Shown one piece after another: positions 44,417 through 52,339 of a stretch of DNA of 64,000 nucleotides. Both the position numbers and the translations under genes were made by a program. Location: positions 186,001 to 250,000 of the forward strand of contig NZ_JGYV01000001.1 of the NCBI RefSeq assembly GCF_000741575.1, read 5' to 3'. The DNA is from Bifidobacterium cuniculi. Its GTDB lineage: Bacteria > Actinomycetota > Actinomycetes > Actinomycetales > Bifidobacteriaceae. The notes under the pieces were generated by a model, which was not told the origin of the DNA, did no database searches, and saw only the letters and a program-made list of their open reading frames with translations. Within the stretch, counting starts at the first letter, position 1, and each line of letters begins with the position of its first letter.

Positions 44417-44833
44417 GTGCTGGACATCCTGGTCAATCCCTCGTCGATGACGCCCATCTACGAGCAGATCGTCGAACGCATCCGTGCGCTGGTGGCCCGT
44501 GGCGACCTGCCCGCCGGCGCCCCGCTGCCCTCCGTGCGTGCCCTGGCGCGACAATGCCGCATCTCGGCGCTGACCGTGAAGAAGGCCTATGACGTCCTCG
44601 AGACGGAAGGCCTGGTCGTCACGGTGCAGGGCAAGGGAAGCTTCGTGGCGGACATCTCGCCGAACATCGTCGCCGAGGAAGCCAACCGCCAGGTCGAGGA
44701 ACGCTTCGTCCAGGCCATCGCCCAAGCACGGCGCGCCGGGCTGGCGGACCATGACATCGTCGGCCTCGTGGCCATGCTGCTCGAGGACGACGCCGAACCG
44801 TGCGGCGAAGACAAGGAAAGGAAACTGCCATGA
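44417..44833 (+). CDS. YtrA-subfamily GntR transcriptional regulator
   Basis: A 138-residue regulator. Residues about 10-75 form the GntR winged helix (PIYEQIVERIRALV, LPSVRALARQCRISALTVKKAYDVLETEGLVVTVQGKGSFV); the short helical C-terminus without a ligand domain is the mark of the YtrA group, which represses its own ABC-transporter operon. GTG 44417 has GAAAGGAG about 5 bases upstream. It overlaps the ABC ATPase gene by 4 bases. Confidence 0.92.
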   Translation: MLDILVNPSSMTPIYEQIVERIRALVARGDLPAGAPLPSVRALARQCRISALTVKKAYDVLETEGLVVTVQGKGSFVADISPNIVAEEANRQVEERFVQAIAQARRAGLADHDIVGLVAMLLEDDAEPCGEDKERKLP

Positions 44834-45702
44834 CTGCGACGCCCCTGCTCGTGTTGGACCATGCCGTCAAGCGCTACGGCGACTTCACCCTGGAGGTGGA
44901 CCTCCAGGTGCCGCCGGGCACCATCACCGCGCTGGTCGGCGCCAACGGTTCGGGCAAGACCACCGCCTTCCGCCTGGCACTGGGCCTGGTGCGGCCGGAT
45001 TCCGGCACGGCCATGCTCCTGGGCGCCCCCGCCTTCGGTGCCGCTCCCGCCGTACGCCGCCAGGTGGTGGCCACATTCGCGGACGGCGCGGAACGTGCAG
45101 GCATCACGCCGAACGACCTCATCGCCCAATACCGCGTGTTCTACCCGGACTTCGACGCCGACGGCTGCAGGCGGCTCCTGGAACGCTTCGCACTGCCGGA
45201 CGGCAAGCCGCTGCGGTCCTATTCCACCGGCATGCATGCCACCTGCCAGGTGATCATGGCCATCTGCCGCAGACCGCGGCTGCTGGTGCTCGACGAACCC
45301 ACCGCCGGCCTCGACACGGTGGCACGCGAGAAGATCCTCGACCTGCTACGGGGCTTCATGGAGGAGGCAGGACGGTCCATCCTCGTCAGTTCCCACGACT
45401 CGCGCGACATCGAGGGGCTGTGCGACGACTTCCACTACCTCAAGGACGGACGCATCCGGCTGCACGAGACCGTCGGCCGGCTCCGCGACGACTACGGCGT
45501 GCTCCTGCTGGACGAGACGCAGATGGCCGGTCTCGACGACACCTACGTGCTGGCGCGGCAACGGGTGCCCGGCGGCTGGCGCGTCCTGACCGACCAGCGG
45601 GCCTTCTACCGCGAGAACATGCCCGGCATCCAGATCGAACGGGGCGGCATCGACGGCCTGGTCTCCGTCATGGAACAAGGAACGTCACAAGGAGGACGAT
45701 GA
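44830..45702 (+). CDS. ABC transporter ATP-binding protein of the GntR operon
   Basis: A 290-residue ABC ATPase with Walker A GANGSGKTT, Walker B LLVLDEPTAGLD and the switch His in SSHDSRDI. The signature is degenerate: SYSTGMHATCQ in place of LSGGQ. A C-terminal domain of about 80 residues follows. Such ATPases pair with the small permease encoded next, as in YtrBC-like exporters. The cargo is unknown; members often respond to cell-wall antibiotics. Confidence 0.88.
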   Translation: MTATPLLVLDHAVKRYGDFTLEVDLQVPPGTITALVGANGSGKTTAFRLALGLVRPDSGTAMLLGAPAFGAAPAVRRQVVATFADGAERAGITPNDLIAQYRVFYPDFDADGCRRLLERFALPDGKPLRSYSTGMHATCQVIMAICRRPRLLVLDEPTAGLDTVAREKILDLLRGFMEEAGRSILVSSHDSRDIEGLCDDFHYLKDGRIRLHETVGRLRDDYGVLLLDETQMAGLDDTYVLARQRVPGGWRVLTDQRAFYRENMPGIQIERGGIDGLVSVMEQGTSQGGR

Positions 45703-46346
45703 TGATCAAGGGACTGATGATGCGCGACTGGCGCGTCCTGCGCCACCAGGGGTTCCTGCTGGTATTCACGGCGGCCCTGACGGCGCTGTACATGGCCTCC
45801 GGCATGCTGCAGTTCGGCCAGTGCTTCGCACCCCTCATGCTGTCGCTCATGGTGCTGCGTGCCGTGTGCGATGACCTGCAGTCCTCCCATGCCAGGGCCC
45901 TGTTCACGCTGCCCTTCACCAGGGGAGCCTATGTGTGGGAGAAGATGCTCCTGGGCTTGGGCGCGCCGATTGCACTGACCGCGATCCTGGGGGCTGTGGC
46001 TACCCTGTCCGGCCGGCAGGACGTCCATGTCACCCTGGTCCTGTGCGCCGCCATGGCCTGCGGCCTGGCACTGATGGCGGCGCTCTTCCTGCCACTGACC
46101 ATCTGTTTCGGGGAACGCGCCATCATCGCCATGCCCCTGGCCATGGCGGTCCTCGTCCTCGTGGTCGTGTGCTACGGCAATGTCGTGGGCGACCGGGTCT
46201 TCGACGCCATGGTGCAGGCGGTCGAGGCATGGATGCGACAGGTGCCGCCGGCGATGCCGTATTGTGCGGCTGCAGCCATCACGCTGGTGCTGGCCTTGGG
46301 ATCCGGGGCGCTCTCCGCATGGCTCCTGCGCCGGCAGGACCTGTAG
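45699..46346 (+). CDS. ABC-2 type membrane protein of the GntR operon
   Basis: A 215-residue membrane protein with about six helices (LLVFTAALTALYMA, APIALTAILGAVATL, LVLCAAMACGLALMAALFLPL, MPLAMAVLVLVVVCYG, AAAAITLVLALGSG). The start is ATG 45699 or the next ATG at 45702, which has the better spacing (6 bases) from GGAGGA. It overlaps the ATPase stop. Its last codon and stop form the left end of a long palindrome. Confidence 0.85.
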   Translation: MMIKGLMMRDWRVLRHQGFLLVFTAALTALYMASGMLQFGQCFAPLMLSLMVLRAVCDDLQSSHARALFTLPFTRGAYVWEKMLLGLGAPIALTAILGAVATLSGRQDVHVTLVLCAAMACGLALMAALFLPLTICFGERAIIAMPLAMAVLVLVVVCYGNVVGDRVFDAMVQAVEAWMRQVPPAMPYCAAAAITLVLALGSGALSAWLLRRQDL

Positions 46347-46426
46347 GCCCTTGTGCGGATGTGGCTGGGGGCCGTCGGTCGCATGCGACCGACGGCCCCC
46401 AGCCACATCCGCACAAGGGCCTACAG
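46341..46426. repeat. 86-bp perfect palindrome between convergent genes
   Basis: Arms of 43 bp without a loop are centred on GCATGC at 46381-46386; every base pairs. The left end is the CTG TAG of the permease gene and the right end is one base from the stop codon of the pyridoxal kinase gene. It acts at least as a bidirectional terminator (no T run needed for stem this strong is unclear). Confidence 0.9.
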
Positions 46427-46427
46427 A

Positions 46428-47297
46428 TCAGTCGACCAGGTCGGCCAGCTCGCCCAGGCACAGCTCGAAACTCACGCCGCGCATCTCGTAATCGGGCTGG
46501 TGCTTCGTGCTGATCATCGCATTGCGCACGAACTCGCCCGCCAGCCGCGCCGCCCCCGGCAGGTCGAGGCCGGCCATGACGCCGCCGATCAGGGCGGAGG
46601 CGAAGGCGTCACCCGTGCCGTGGCACATGTACGGCAGCTTCTCGTGCACCAGTTCCACCTTGGCGCCCACGCCTTCGTCGGCGCCGGCCACGAAGTTGCG
46701 GATGCGGCCGTCGCCATGGTCGATGCCCTTGAGCACGACATTCCGGGCGCCCAGGTCCAGCAACGCCTGCAGCAGCGCGTCGACCTGCGCGTCGGACAGG
46801 TCGTTGCCCAGGTATTCGGTGCCGGTGAGGATCGACGCCTCGGTCAGGTTCGGCATGAGGATGTCCGCGCCGTCGGCGAGTGCGCCCATCGCGTCGCACA
46901 GCTCCTGCGTATACGTGGCGTACATCTGTCCGCCGTCGCCCATGACCGGGTCGACCAGGCGCAGGGCGCCGGGATGCTCCTCGTACAGGCGCTGGATGAT
47001 CGCCACCTGCTCGGGGGCGCCCAGGAAGCCGGAGTAGACGCCGTCGAGCTCGACGCCTTCCTGCTGCCAGGCATCCAGGTAGCCCGAAAGCATGTCGGTC
47101 GTGTCCGTCATCGTGAACACGGGGAACTTGGTGTGTGCGGAGAACAGCGCGGTGGGTACGGGAAGCACGTCGCAGCCCGCCGCCGACAGGATCGGGATCG
47201 CGGCGGTCAACGAACATTTGCCGTAGCCGCACATGTCGTGCACGGCGGCGATGCGGGGGATGTAGGTTCGGTTGCGTTCATACAGCACGGTGCTCAT
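46428..47297 (-). CDS. pdxY: Pyridoxal/pyridoxamine kinase (PdxY/PdxK type)
   Basis: A 289-residue ribokinase-fold kinase that phosphorylates vitamin B6 forms in salvage to pyridoxal 5'-phosphate. Features are AAVHDMCGYGKCSLTAAIPILSAAG near the N-terminus, VDPVMGDGG, MPNLTEASIL and the catalytic GTGDAFAS with the base Asp. No signal or membrane segment. It supplies the cofactor for the PLP enzymes nearby (O-acetylhomoserine sulfhydrylase and the C-S lyase). It converges on the GntR operon. Confidence 0.9.
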   Translation of the reverse strand: MSTVLYERNRTYIPRIAAVHDMCGYGKCSLTAAIPILSAAGCDVLPVPTALFSAHTKFPVFTMTDTTDMLSGYLDAWQQEGVELDGVYSGFLGAPEQVAIIQRLYEEHPGALRLVDPVMGDGGQMYATYTQELCDAMGALADGADILMPNLTEASILTGTEYLGNDLSDAQVDALLQALLDLGARNVVLKGIDHGDGRIRNFVAGADEGVGAKVELVHEKLPYMCHGTGDAFASALIGGVMAGLDLPGAARLAGEFVRNAMISTKHQPDYEMRGVSFELCLGELADLVD

Positions 47298-47475
47298 GGT
47301 CCATGGCCTCCTGTGTATCCGATGGCCGCCGGGCTCGCCGGCGGCGCGTTTCCTTCATCTAGAACCATACGGTTGCGTTGCCCCATCGGCGTGTCGTGCG
47401 CGTGGTGCGTTCGGGCTGCCGGGCCTCGTGCCGAGCCGCGATAAGCAGGTATAGGCAATGCCGATAACGCCGGGC

Positions 47476-47505
47476 TTGCCAGGTGCTTGCGGCACTCGGT
47501 AGGGT
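47476..47505 (+). promoter_or_regulatory. Possible promoter of metY
   Basis: TTGCCA (47476-47481) and TAGGGT (47500-47505) are separated by 18 bases in the 250-bp gap between the divergent pdxY and metY genes. Just after it CCATCGTCACC is repeated directly (47511 and about 47526). No SAM riboswitch fold was found. Confidence 0.35.
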
Positions 47506-47547
47506 CGGTGCCATCGTCACCGACACCATCGTCACCAAGGAGGCACC

Positions 47548-48864
47548 ATGGGCGCACAGGACCGCACCGGCTACCGTTTCGAGACCCGGCAGCTGCACGT
47601 AGGACAGGAGCAGGCCGACCCGGCCACCGACTCCCGTGCCGTCCCCATTTACCAGACCACGAGCTATGTGTTCCACGACTTCGACCATGCGGCCGACCGC
47701 TTCGCCCTGGCTGACCCGGGCAACATCTACGGACGCCTGACCAATTCGACCCAGGCGGTGTTCGAGGAACGCATCGCGGCCCTGGAAGGCGGCACGGCCG
47801 GCCTGGCCGTGGCCTCGGGCGCGGCGGCCGTGGAATATGCGGTGCGCAACATCACCCAGTCCGGCGACCATATCGTCGCCGCGAAGAACATCTACGGCGG
47901 CACCTACAACCTGCTGCGCCACACGCTGCCGCGCGACGGCATCACCACGACCTTCGTGGACGTACAGGACCCGGCCGCCTTCGAGGAGGCCATCGAAGAG
48001 AACACGAAACTCGTGTACTTCGAGACCTTCGGCAACCCGAACGCCGACCTGCCCGACTTCGAGGCGATCAGCGGGATCGCGCACCGCCACCACCTGCCGG
48101 TGATCGTGGACAACACCTTCGCCACGCCCTACCTGTTCCGCCCGCTGGAGCACGGCGCCGACATCGTCGTCGAATCCGCCACCAAGTTCATCGGCGGCCA
48201 CGGCACCACGCTCGGCGGCGTCATCGTGGAGGGCGGCTCCTTCGACTGGTCGGCGGTGCCGGGCAAGTTCCCCACCTTGACCGAGCCCGACCCCTCCTAC
48301 CACGGCCTGCGCTTCCACGAGGCCCTGGGACCCACCGCCTTCGTCACGCGCATCCGGGCGATCCTCCTGCGCGACACCGGCGCGACCCTCTCGCCGCTGT
48401 CCGCCTTCCTGCTGCTGCAGGGCACCGAGACCCTCTCCCTGCGCGTGGAACGTCACGTGGCCAACGCGCTCAAGGTCATCGAATACCTGCGGACCGTGCC
48501 CGAAGTGCGTTCCATCTCCCATCCGTCCATCGAAGGACGCCCCGACCACGAACGCTACCTGCGCTACTTCCCGGAGGGTGCCGGCTCCATCTTCACCTTC
48601 GAGATCGAAGGCGGCAAGGATGCGGCACGCACCTTCATCAACCACCTGGAGCTGTTCTCGCTGCTGGCCAACGTGGCCGACCTCAAGAGCCTGGTGATCC
48701 ACCCCGCCTCGACCACGCACGCCCAGGAAAGCGCCGAGGAGCTGGCCGAGCAGGGCATCACGCCGGGAACCATCCGCCTGTCCGTCGGCACCGAGCACAT
48801 CGACGACATCATCGCGGACCTCGAACGCGGCTTCGCGGCGTTGCGCACGCCCGGCGGGGAGTGA
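47548..48864 (+). CDS. metY: O-acetylhomoserine aminocarboxypropyltransferase/sulfhydrylase
   Basis: A 438-residue Cys/Met metabolism PLP enzyme that joins O-acetylhomoserine with sulfide to give homocysteine. Motifs are the N-terminal [40 protein letters not shown], the cofactor Asp in VDNTFATP, and the PLP Lys in [11 protein letters not shown]. The length (near 430) and the extended region around [13 protein letters not shown] point to MetY more than MetB/MetC. GGAGG lies just upstream of ATG 47548. Confidence 0.93.
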   Translation: MGAQDRTGYRFETRQLHVGQEQADPATDSRAVPIYQTTSYVFHDFDHAADRFALADPGNIYGRLTNSTQAVFEERIAALEGGTAGLAVASGAAAVEYAVRNITQSGDHIVAAKNIYGGTYNLLRHTLPRDGITTTFVDVQDPAAFEEAIEENTKLVYFETFGNPNADLPDFEAISGIAHRHHLPVIVDNTFATPYLFRPLEHGADIVVESATKFIGGHGTTLGGVIVEGGSFDWSAVPGKFPTLTEPDPSYHGLRFHEALGPTAFVTRIRAILLRDTGATLSPLSAFLLLQGTETLSLRVERHVANALKVIEYLRTVPEVRSISHPSIEGRPDHERYLRYFPEGAGSIFTFEIEGGKDAARTFINHLELFSLLANVADLKSLVIHPASTTHAQESAEELAEQGITPGTIRLSVGTEHIDDIIADLERGFAALRTPGGE

Positions 48865-48969
48865 CCCGGCCTGCGGACGGTGCGGCGACTGGCCGTGGGC
48901 GAAAAACGGCAGCTGCTCTGCTATAACTGAACCCAGAGTCTTTCTTCCCGAATCATGATGGAGAATGGT

Positions 48970-50517
48970 GTGGGCGACATTATCACCGTGATGAACCTTG
49001 CATGGCAGTACGCTCCGGCCACGCAAGCCACGGAACCGGTCCCGGGTCTGCGCAATATCAACTGCTACGTTTCCCGGGGAACCCTCACCGGCATCGTCGG
49101 ACCCACCGGGTCGGGCAAGACCACCTTCGCCAAGACACTGATCGGGTTGATTCCCCATTGCACCGCCGGCACCATGAACGGCTTCGCCCGCGTGGCCGAC
49201 ATGAACGTGAAAAGCACCTCCGTGTCCAACCTGTCCACGCACATCGGCTACGTCGGGCAGGACCCGCGCACGCAGATGACCAGCGCCACCGTGCACGAGG
49301 AAATCGCCTTCCCTCTGGAAAACCGCGGCATCGACGGTGAGGAGATCCGTGCACGCGTCGAGGAAGTGCTGGACGAGCTGCATATCGGACACCTGCGGGA
49401 CCGTGCCGTCGACACGCTGTCCACGGGCGAGGCGGAACGCGTCGCCATCGCCTCCGCCATCGCCCCGCGGCCCCAAGTGCTCATCCTCGACGAACCGATC
49501 TCCCCGCTGGACCGCGAGGGACGTGACGACCTGGTCCGGGTCCTGGCACGCATGCGTGAGGAGGAGGGAACCACCGTCCTCCTGGTCGAGCAGGACACCG
49601 ACATCCTGTCCAGGCACGCGGATGCGGTGTTCCTCATGGTGGATGGCGAGATCATCCGACGCACCACGCGCGACATCTTCGCCAGGGAGGGTGCGCTCCT
49701 CGAATCCGTCGGCGTCATCGTCCCCTCGGATGGAGGGCGCGACCTGTCGATCGGGCCGGCCACGCCTGCCGCGGCGGCCGATGCCGCCGTCGTCCTCGAC
49801 CATGTCCGCTTCTCCTACCCCCACGCCACGGCCCATGAACGTACCCCGCTCGAGGACGTCAGCCTGACGGTGGGGCAGGGGGACTTCATCGGCATCACGG
49901 GCCCCAACGGCTCGGGCAAGTCCACCCTGGTGCGCCTGCTCAACGGCATCCTGCGACCCCAGGCGGGCAAGGTGACGGTCGGCGGTGCCGATGTCACGTC
50001 GCGTAGCGTCACCCAGATGGCGCACCAGGTGGCCTTCGTCACCCAGGATCCCATGAGCATGCTGTTCGGCGGCACCGTGCACGAGGAGATCGCCTACGGT
50101 CCGCGCGCCCTGGGATGCGACGAAGCGACGGTCGCCTCGCGCGTGGCGGCCATGGTACGGCTGTTCGACCTCTACGGCGTGGAGGACGTCCCGGCCCGCA
50201 CCCTCAGCAGCGGCGAGCAGCGCGCAGTGGCGCTGGCATGCGCCCTGGCCATGGAAACCCCGGTGCTGGTGCTCGACGAACCGGTCGTCGGACTCGACCA
50301 GCGGCTCAAGTCGCGGTTCCTCAACACCATCGCGGCACGCAACCGGCAGGGCACGACCGTGGTCATGGTCTGCCAGGACACCGACGCCATCGAACGGTAC
50401 TGCACGCATGCGGCACGTCTCGACGAAGGACACCTGGTCGCCTACGGCACGGTCCGGGGTTCACGGGAGCCCTTCGTGGACCCATCGTCACGACAGATGG
50501 GGGGAATGCAAGGATGA
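48970..50517 (+). CDS. ECF-type transporter energizing ATPase with two fused ABC domains
   Basis: A 515-residue protein with two ATPase halves. Half 1 has Walker A GPTGSGKTT, a short STGEAERV signature and Walker B LILDEPISPLD; half 2 has GPNGSGKST, LSSGEQRAV and LVLDEPVVGLD. Fused A-A' pairs occur in ECF vitamin or metal importers such as YkoD. GTG 48970 is chosen as it has a GGAG 6 bases upstream; ATG 48955 has none. An extended -10 (TGCTATAAC, about 48919-48927) may be the promoter. The gene overlaps the T component by 4 bases. Confidence 0.88.
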   Translation: MGDIITVMNLAWQYAPATQATEPVPGLRNINCYVSRGTLTGIVGPTGSGKTTFAKTLIGLIPHCTAGTMNGFARVADMNVKSTSVSNLSTHIGYVGQDPRTQMTSATVHEEIAFPLENRGIDGEEIRARVEEVLDELHIGHLRDRAVDTLSTGEAERVAIASAIAPRPQVLILDEPISPLDREGRDDLVRVLARMREEEGTTVLLVEQDTDILSRHADAVFLMVDGEIIRRTTRDIFAREGALLESVGVIVPSDGGRDLSIGPATPAAAADAAVVLDHVRFSYPHATAHERTPLEDVSLTVGQGDFIGITGPNGSGKSTLVRLLNGILRPQAGKVTVGGADVTSRSVTQMAHQVAFVTQDPMSMLFGGTVHEEIAYGPRALGCDEATVASRVAAMVRLFDLYGVEDVPARTLSSGEQRAVALACALAMETPVLVLDEPVVGLDQRLKSRFLNTIAARNRQGTTVVMVCQDTDAIERYCTHAARLDEGHLVAYGTVRGSREPFVDPSSRQMGGMQG

Positions 50518-51278
50518 GTGCCGGATTCTACGCTCGCGGCGACGGCTGGCTGCACCGGCTCGACACCCGCGTCAAGGTGTTCCTGTCCCTGTGCCTGGTG
50601 GTGTGCTGCGCCATCTGGGGCAACTGGATCTTCCTGGCAGCCGTGCTCGTGGGCATCCACGTGGCCTTCGCCACGGACCGCACGCCATGGTACGCAGTGG
50701 GACGGTGCTGGGCCGGCCTCGGGCCCGTCTTGGCCATCATCGGCATCTGCCTGCTGTTCGGACTGTCGGACGTCGGCGACGACGTGGCCTGGCAGGTCGG
50801 CGGCTGGCGGGTGACGCTCCAGGCGCTGGCACTCAACGGCACCGTCCTGCTCAGGATCGCCGACATCGTCCTCGCCGTCCTGCTCACGCTCGTGACCACC
50901 AGCGACGAACAGTGGACACGGGGACTCAGTGCGCTGCGCGTACCGTACCGCATCATCGCCAGATGGCTGCGGGCGCTCCACGAGATCCCGGCGGTGTTCG
51001 TCAACGCCCGCCGCAGCCGTCTCATGCTGTCGGCACGTGGCGCCTCCCTCGGCGTGACCGCGCGCATCCGCGCCTGGGTGGAGGCATGGCAGACCCAGGC
51101 GGAACGCAACGACGCCGTCGAACAGGCCATGCGCACCCGCGGCGTGTTCATGGACCGCCACGGCGCCCGGCGTACCCTGGCGAACCCCGCGCACATGCGT
51201 GCCGCCGACTGGGTGACGTTGTGCCTGACACTGTTGGCGCTCGCCGGCGTCATCGTCATGATGGCCTTCGGCTGGTAA
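50514..51278 (+). CDS. ECF transporter T component (EcfT)
   Basis: A 254-residue membrane protein with an N-terminal RLDTRVKVFLSLCLV motif typical of EcfT/CbiQ, about five helices, and the coupling-helix region with Arg and Ala rich motifs (ARRSRLMLSARGASLG, where the conserved A-R-G is present). It links the two ATPase halves to a substrate-binding S protein. No S-component gene lies in the neighbourhood. Ends before a strong terminator. Confidence 0.88.
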   Translation: MSAGFYARGDGWLHRLDTRVKVFLSLCLVVCCAIWGNWIFLAAVLVGIHVAFATDRTPWYAVGRCWAGLGPVLAIIGICLLFGLSDVGDDVAWQVGGWRVTLQALALNGTVLLRIADIVLAVLLTLVTTSDEQWTRGLSALRVPYRIIARWLRALHEIPAVFVNARRSRLMLSARGASLGVTARIRAWVEAWQTQAERNDAVEQAMRTRGVFMDRHGARRTLANPAHMRAADWVTLCLTLLALAGVIVMMAFGW

Positions 51279-51294
51279 TCCGCCGGTTCCGCGC

Positions 51295-51334
51295 GGCGAG
51301 GGGCCCTCATCCTCAAGGATGAGGGCCCCTCGCC
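51295..51334 (+). terminator. Intrinsic terminator after the ECF operon
   Basis: Perfect 18-bp arms GGCGAGGGGCCCTCATCC and GGATGAGGGCCCCTCGCC with a TCAA loop. No T run follows, but the stem is very stable. Confidence 0.8.
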
Positions 51335-51444
51335 GTATCCATCCGGCGCACGATGCCGCCCCACGTCGCCCTTTCCTAAGGTGGAACCATCAGGCAATCC
51401 CGTGGGCCGCCCCACGGGACCGACACATGAGGAAAGGAACCAGC

Positions 51445-52290
51445 ATGTCTGATGCGTCCCAGCCCACCCCGCACCCCCACGTCGACCAGGGGGCTCCTGC
51501 AGCGATCGAAGCCGTCGACCTGGTGAAGGACTACGGCACGGGAGACAGCGAGGTCCATGCCCTGCGCGGCGTGAACATCGCCTTCGAACAAGGCCGTTTC
51601 ACCGCCATCATGGGCCCTTCGGGCTCGGGCAAGTCCACGCTCATGCATACCATGTCCGGACTGGACAAGGCCACTTCGGGCCACGTCCTCTTCCAGGGCC
51701 ATGACCTGACGGGCATGGGGGACAAGGAACTCACCCTGCTGCGCCGCCACGGCATCGGCTTCATCTTCCAGAGCTTCAACCTGCTGCCCATGTTCAGCGC
51801 CCGCCAGAACATCCTCATGCCCCTCACCCTGGCCGGGGACAAGCCCGACCGGGCCTGGTTCGACCTGCTGGTCGGTACGCTCGGCATCACGGACCGCCTC
51901 GAGCACCGCCCCAACGAACTGTCGGGCGGCCAGCAGCAACGCGTGGCCATCGCCCGCGCACTCATCGGTAAGCCGGCACTCGTCTTCGCCGACGAGCCGA
52001 CCGGCGCCCTCGATTCGGTGGCCAGCGCCGAAGTACTCGGCTTCCTGCGCAACTCGGTCAAGGAACTCGGCCAGACCGTCGTCATGGTCACCCACGACCC
52101 GATGGCCGCCTCCTACGCGGACCGCGCCATCGTCTTCTCCGACGGTCGGATCGCCGCGGACGTCGACAACCCCACCGCCGAACGGATGAGCGAACTGCTC
52201 ATGCAGGAACGGGCACGTGCCACGCAGGCCGGCGGCAAGGTGCCGCTGCCGCCGCGCAAGGCACAGTGGACAGCCGGATACCAGGCATGA
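51445..52290 (+). CDS. MacB/LolD-like ABC transporter ATP-binding protein
   Basis: A 281-residue ATPase with Walker A GPSGSGKST, Q-loop FQSFNLLPMF, signature LSGGQQQR and Walker B LVFADEPTGALD, in the pattern of the MacB/FtsE/LolD class that drives export or mechanotransmission across the membrane. It has a 30-residue N-terminal and a 30-residue C-terminal extension. AAAGGAAC precedes the ATG at 51445. The permease follows 49 bp later and the regulators of the two-component pair next to that. Confidence 0.92.
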   Translation: MSDASQPTPHPHVDQGAPAAIEAVDLVKDYGTGDSEVHALRGVNIAFEQGRFTAIMGPSGSGKSTLMHTMSGLDKATSGHVLFQGHDLTGMGDKELTLLRRHGIGFIFQSFNLLPMFSARQNILMPLTLAGDKPDRAWFDLLVGTLGITDRLEHRPNELSGGQQQRVAIARALIGKPALVFADEPTGALDSVASAEVLGFLRNSVKELGQTVVMVTHDPMAASYADRAIVFSDGRIAADVDNPTAERMSELLMQERARATQAGGKVPLPPRKAQWTAGYQA

Positions 52291-52339
52291 CACGTCCGAC
52301 GAACCGCACCGCAAGCACGACAAGAGGGAAACACTGATC

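Noticed and set aside
47298-47547. SAM or cobalamin riboswitch before metY
   Set aside because: Only short GC-rich stems and direct repeats were found; none of the conserved cores of SAM riboswitches is present.
47359-50433. Open frame of over 1000 codons antisense to metY and the ECF ATPase
   Set aside because: It runs across two real genes and their gap and has no motif; a product of GC bias.
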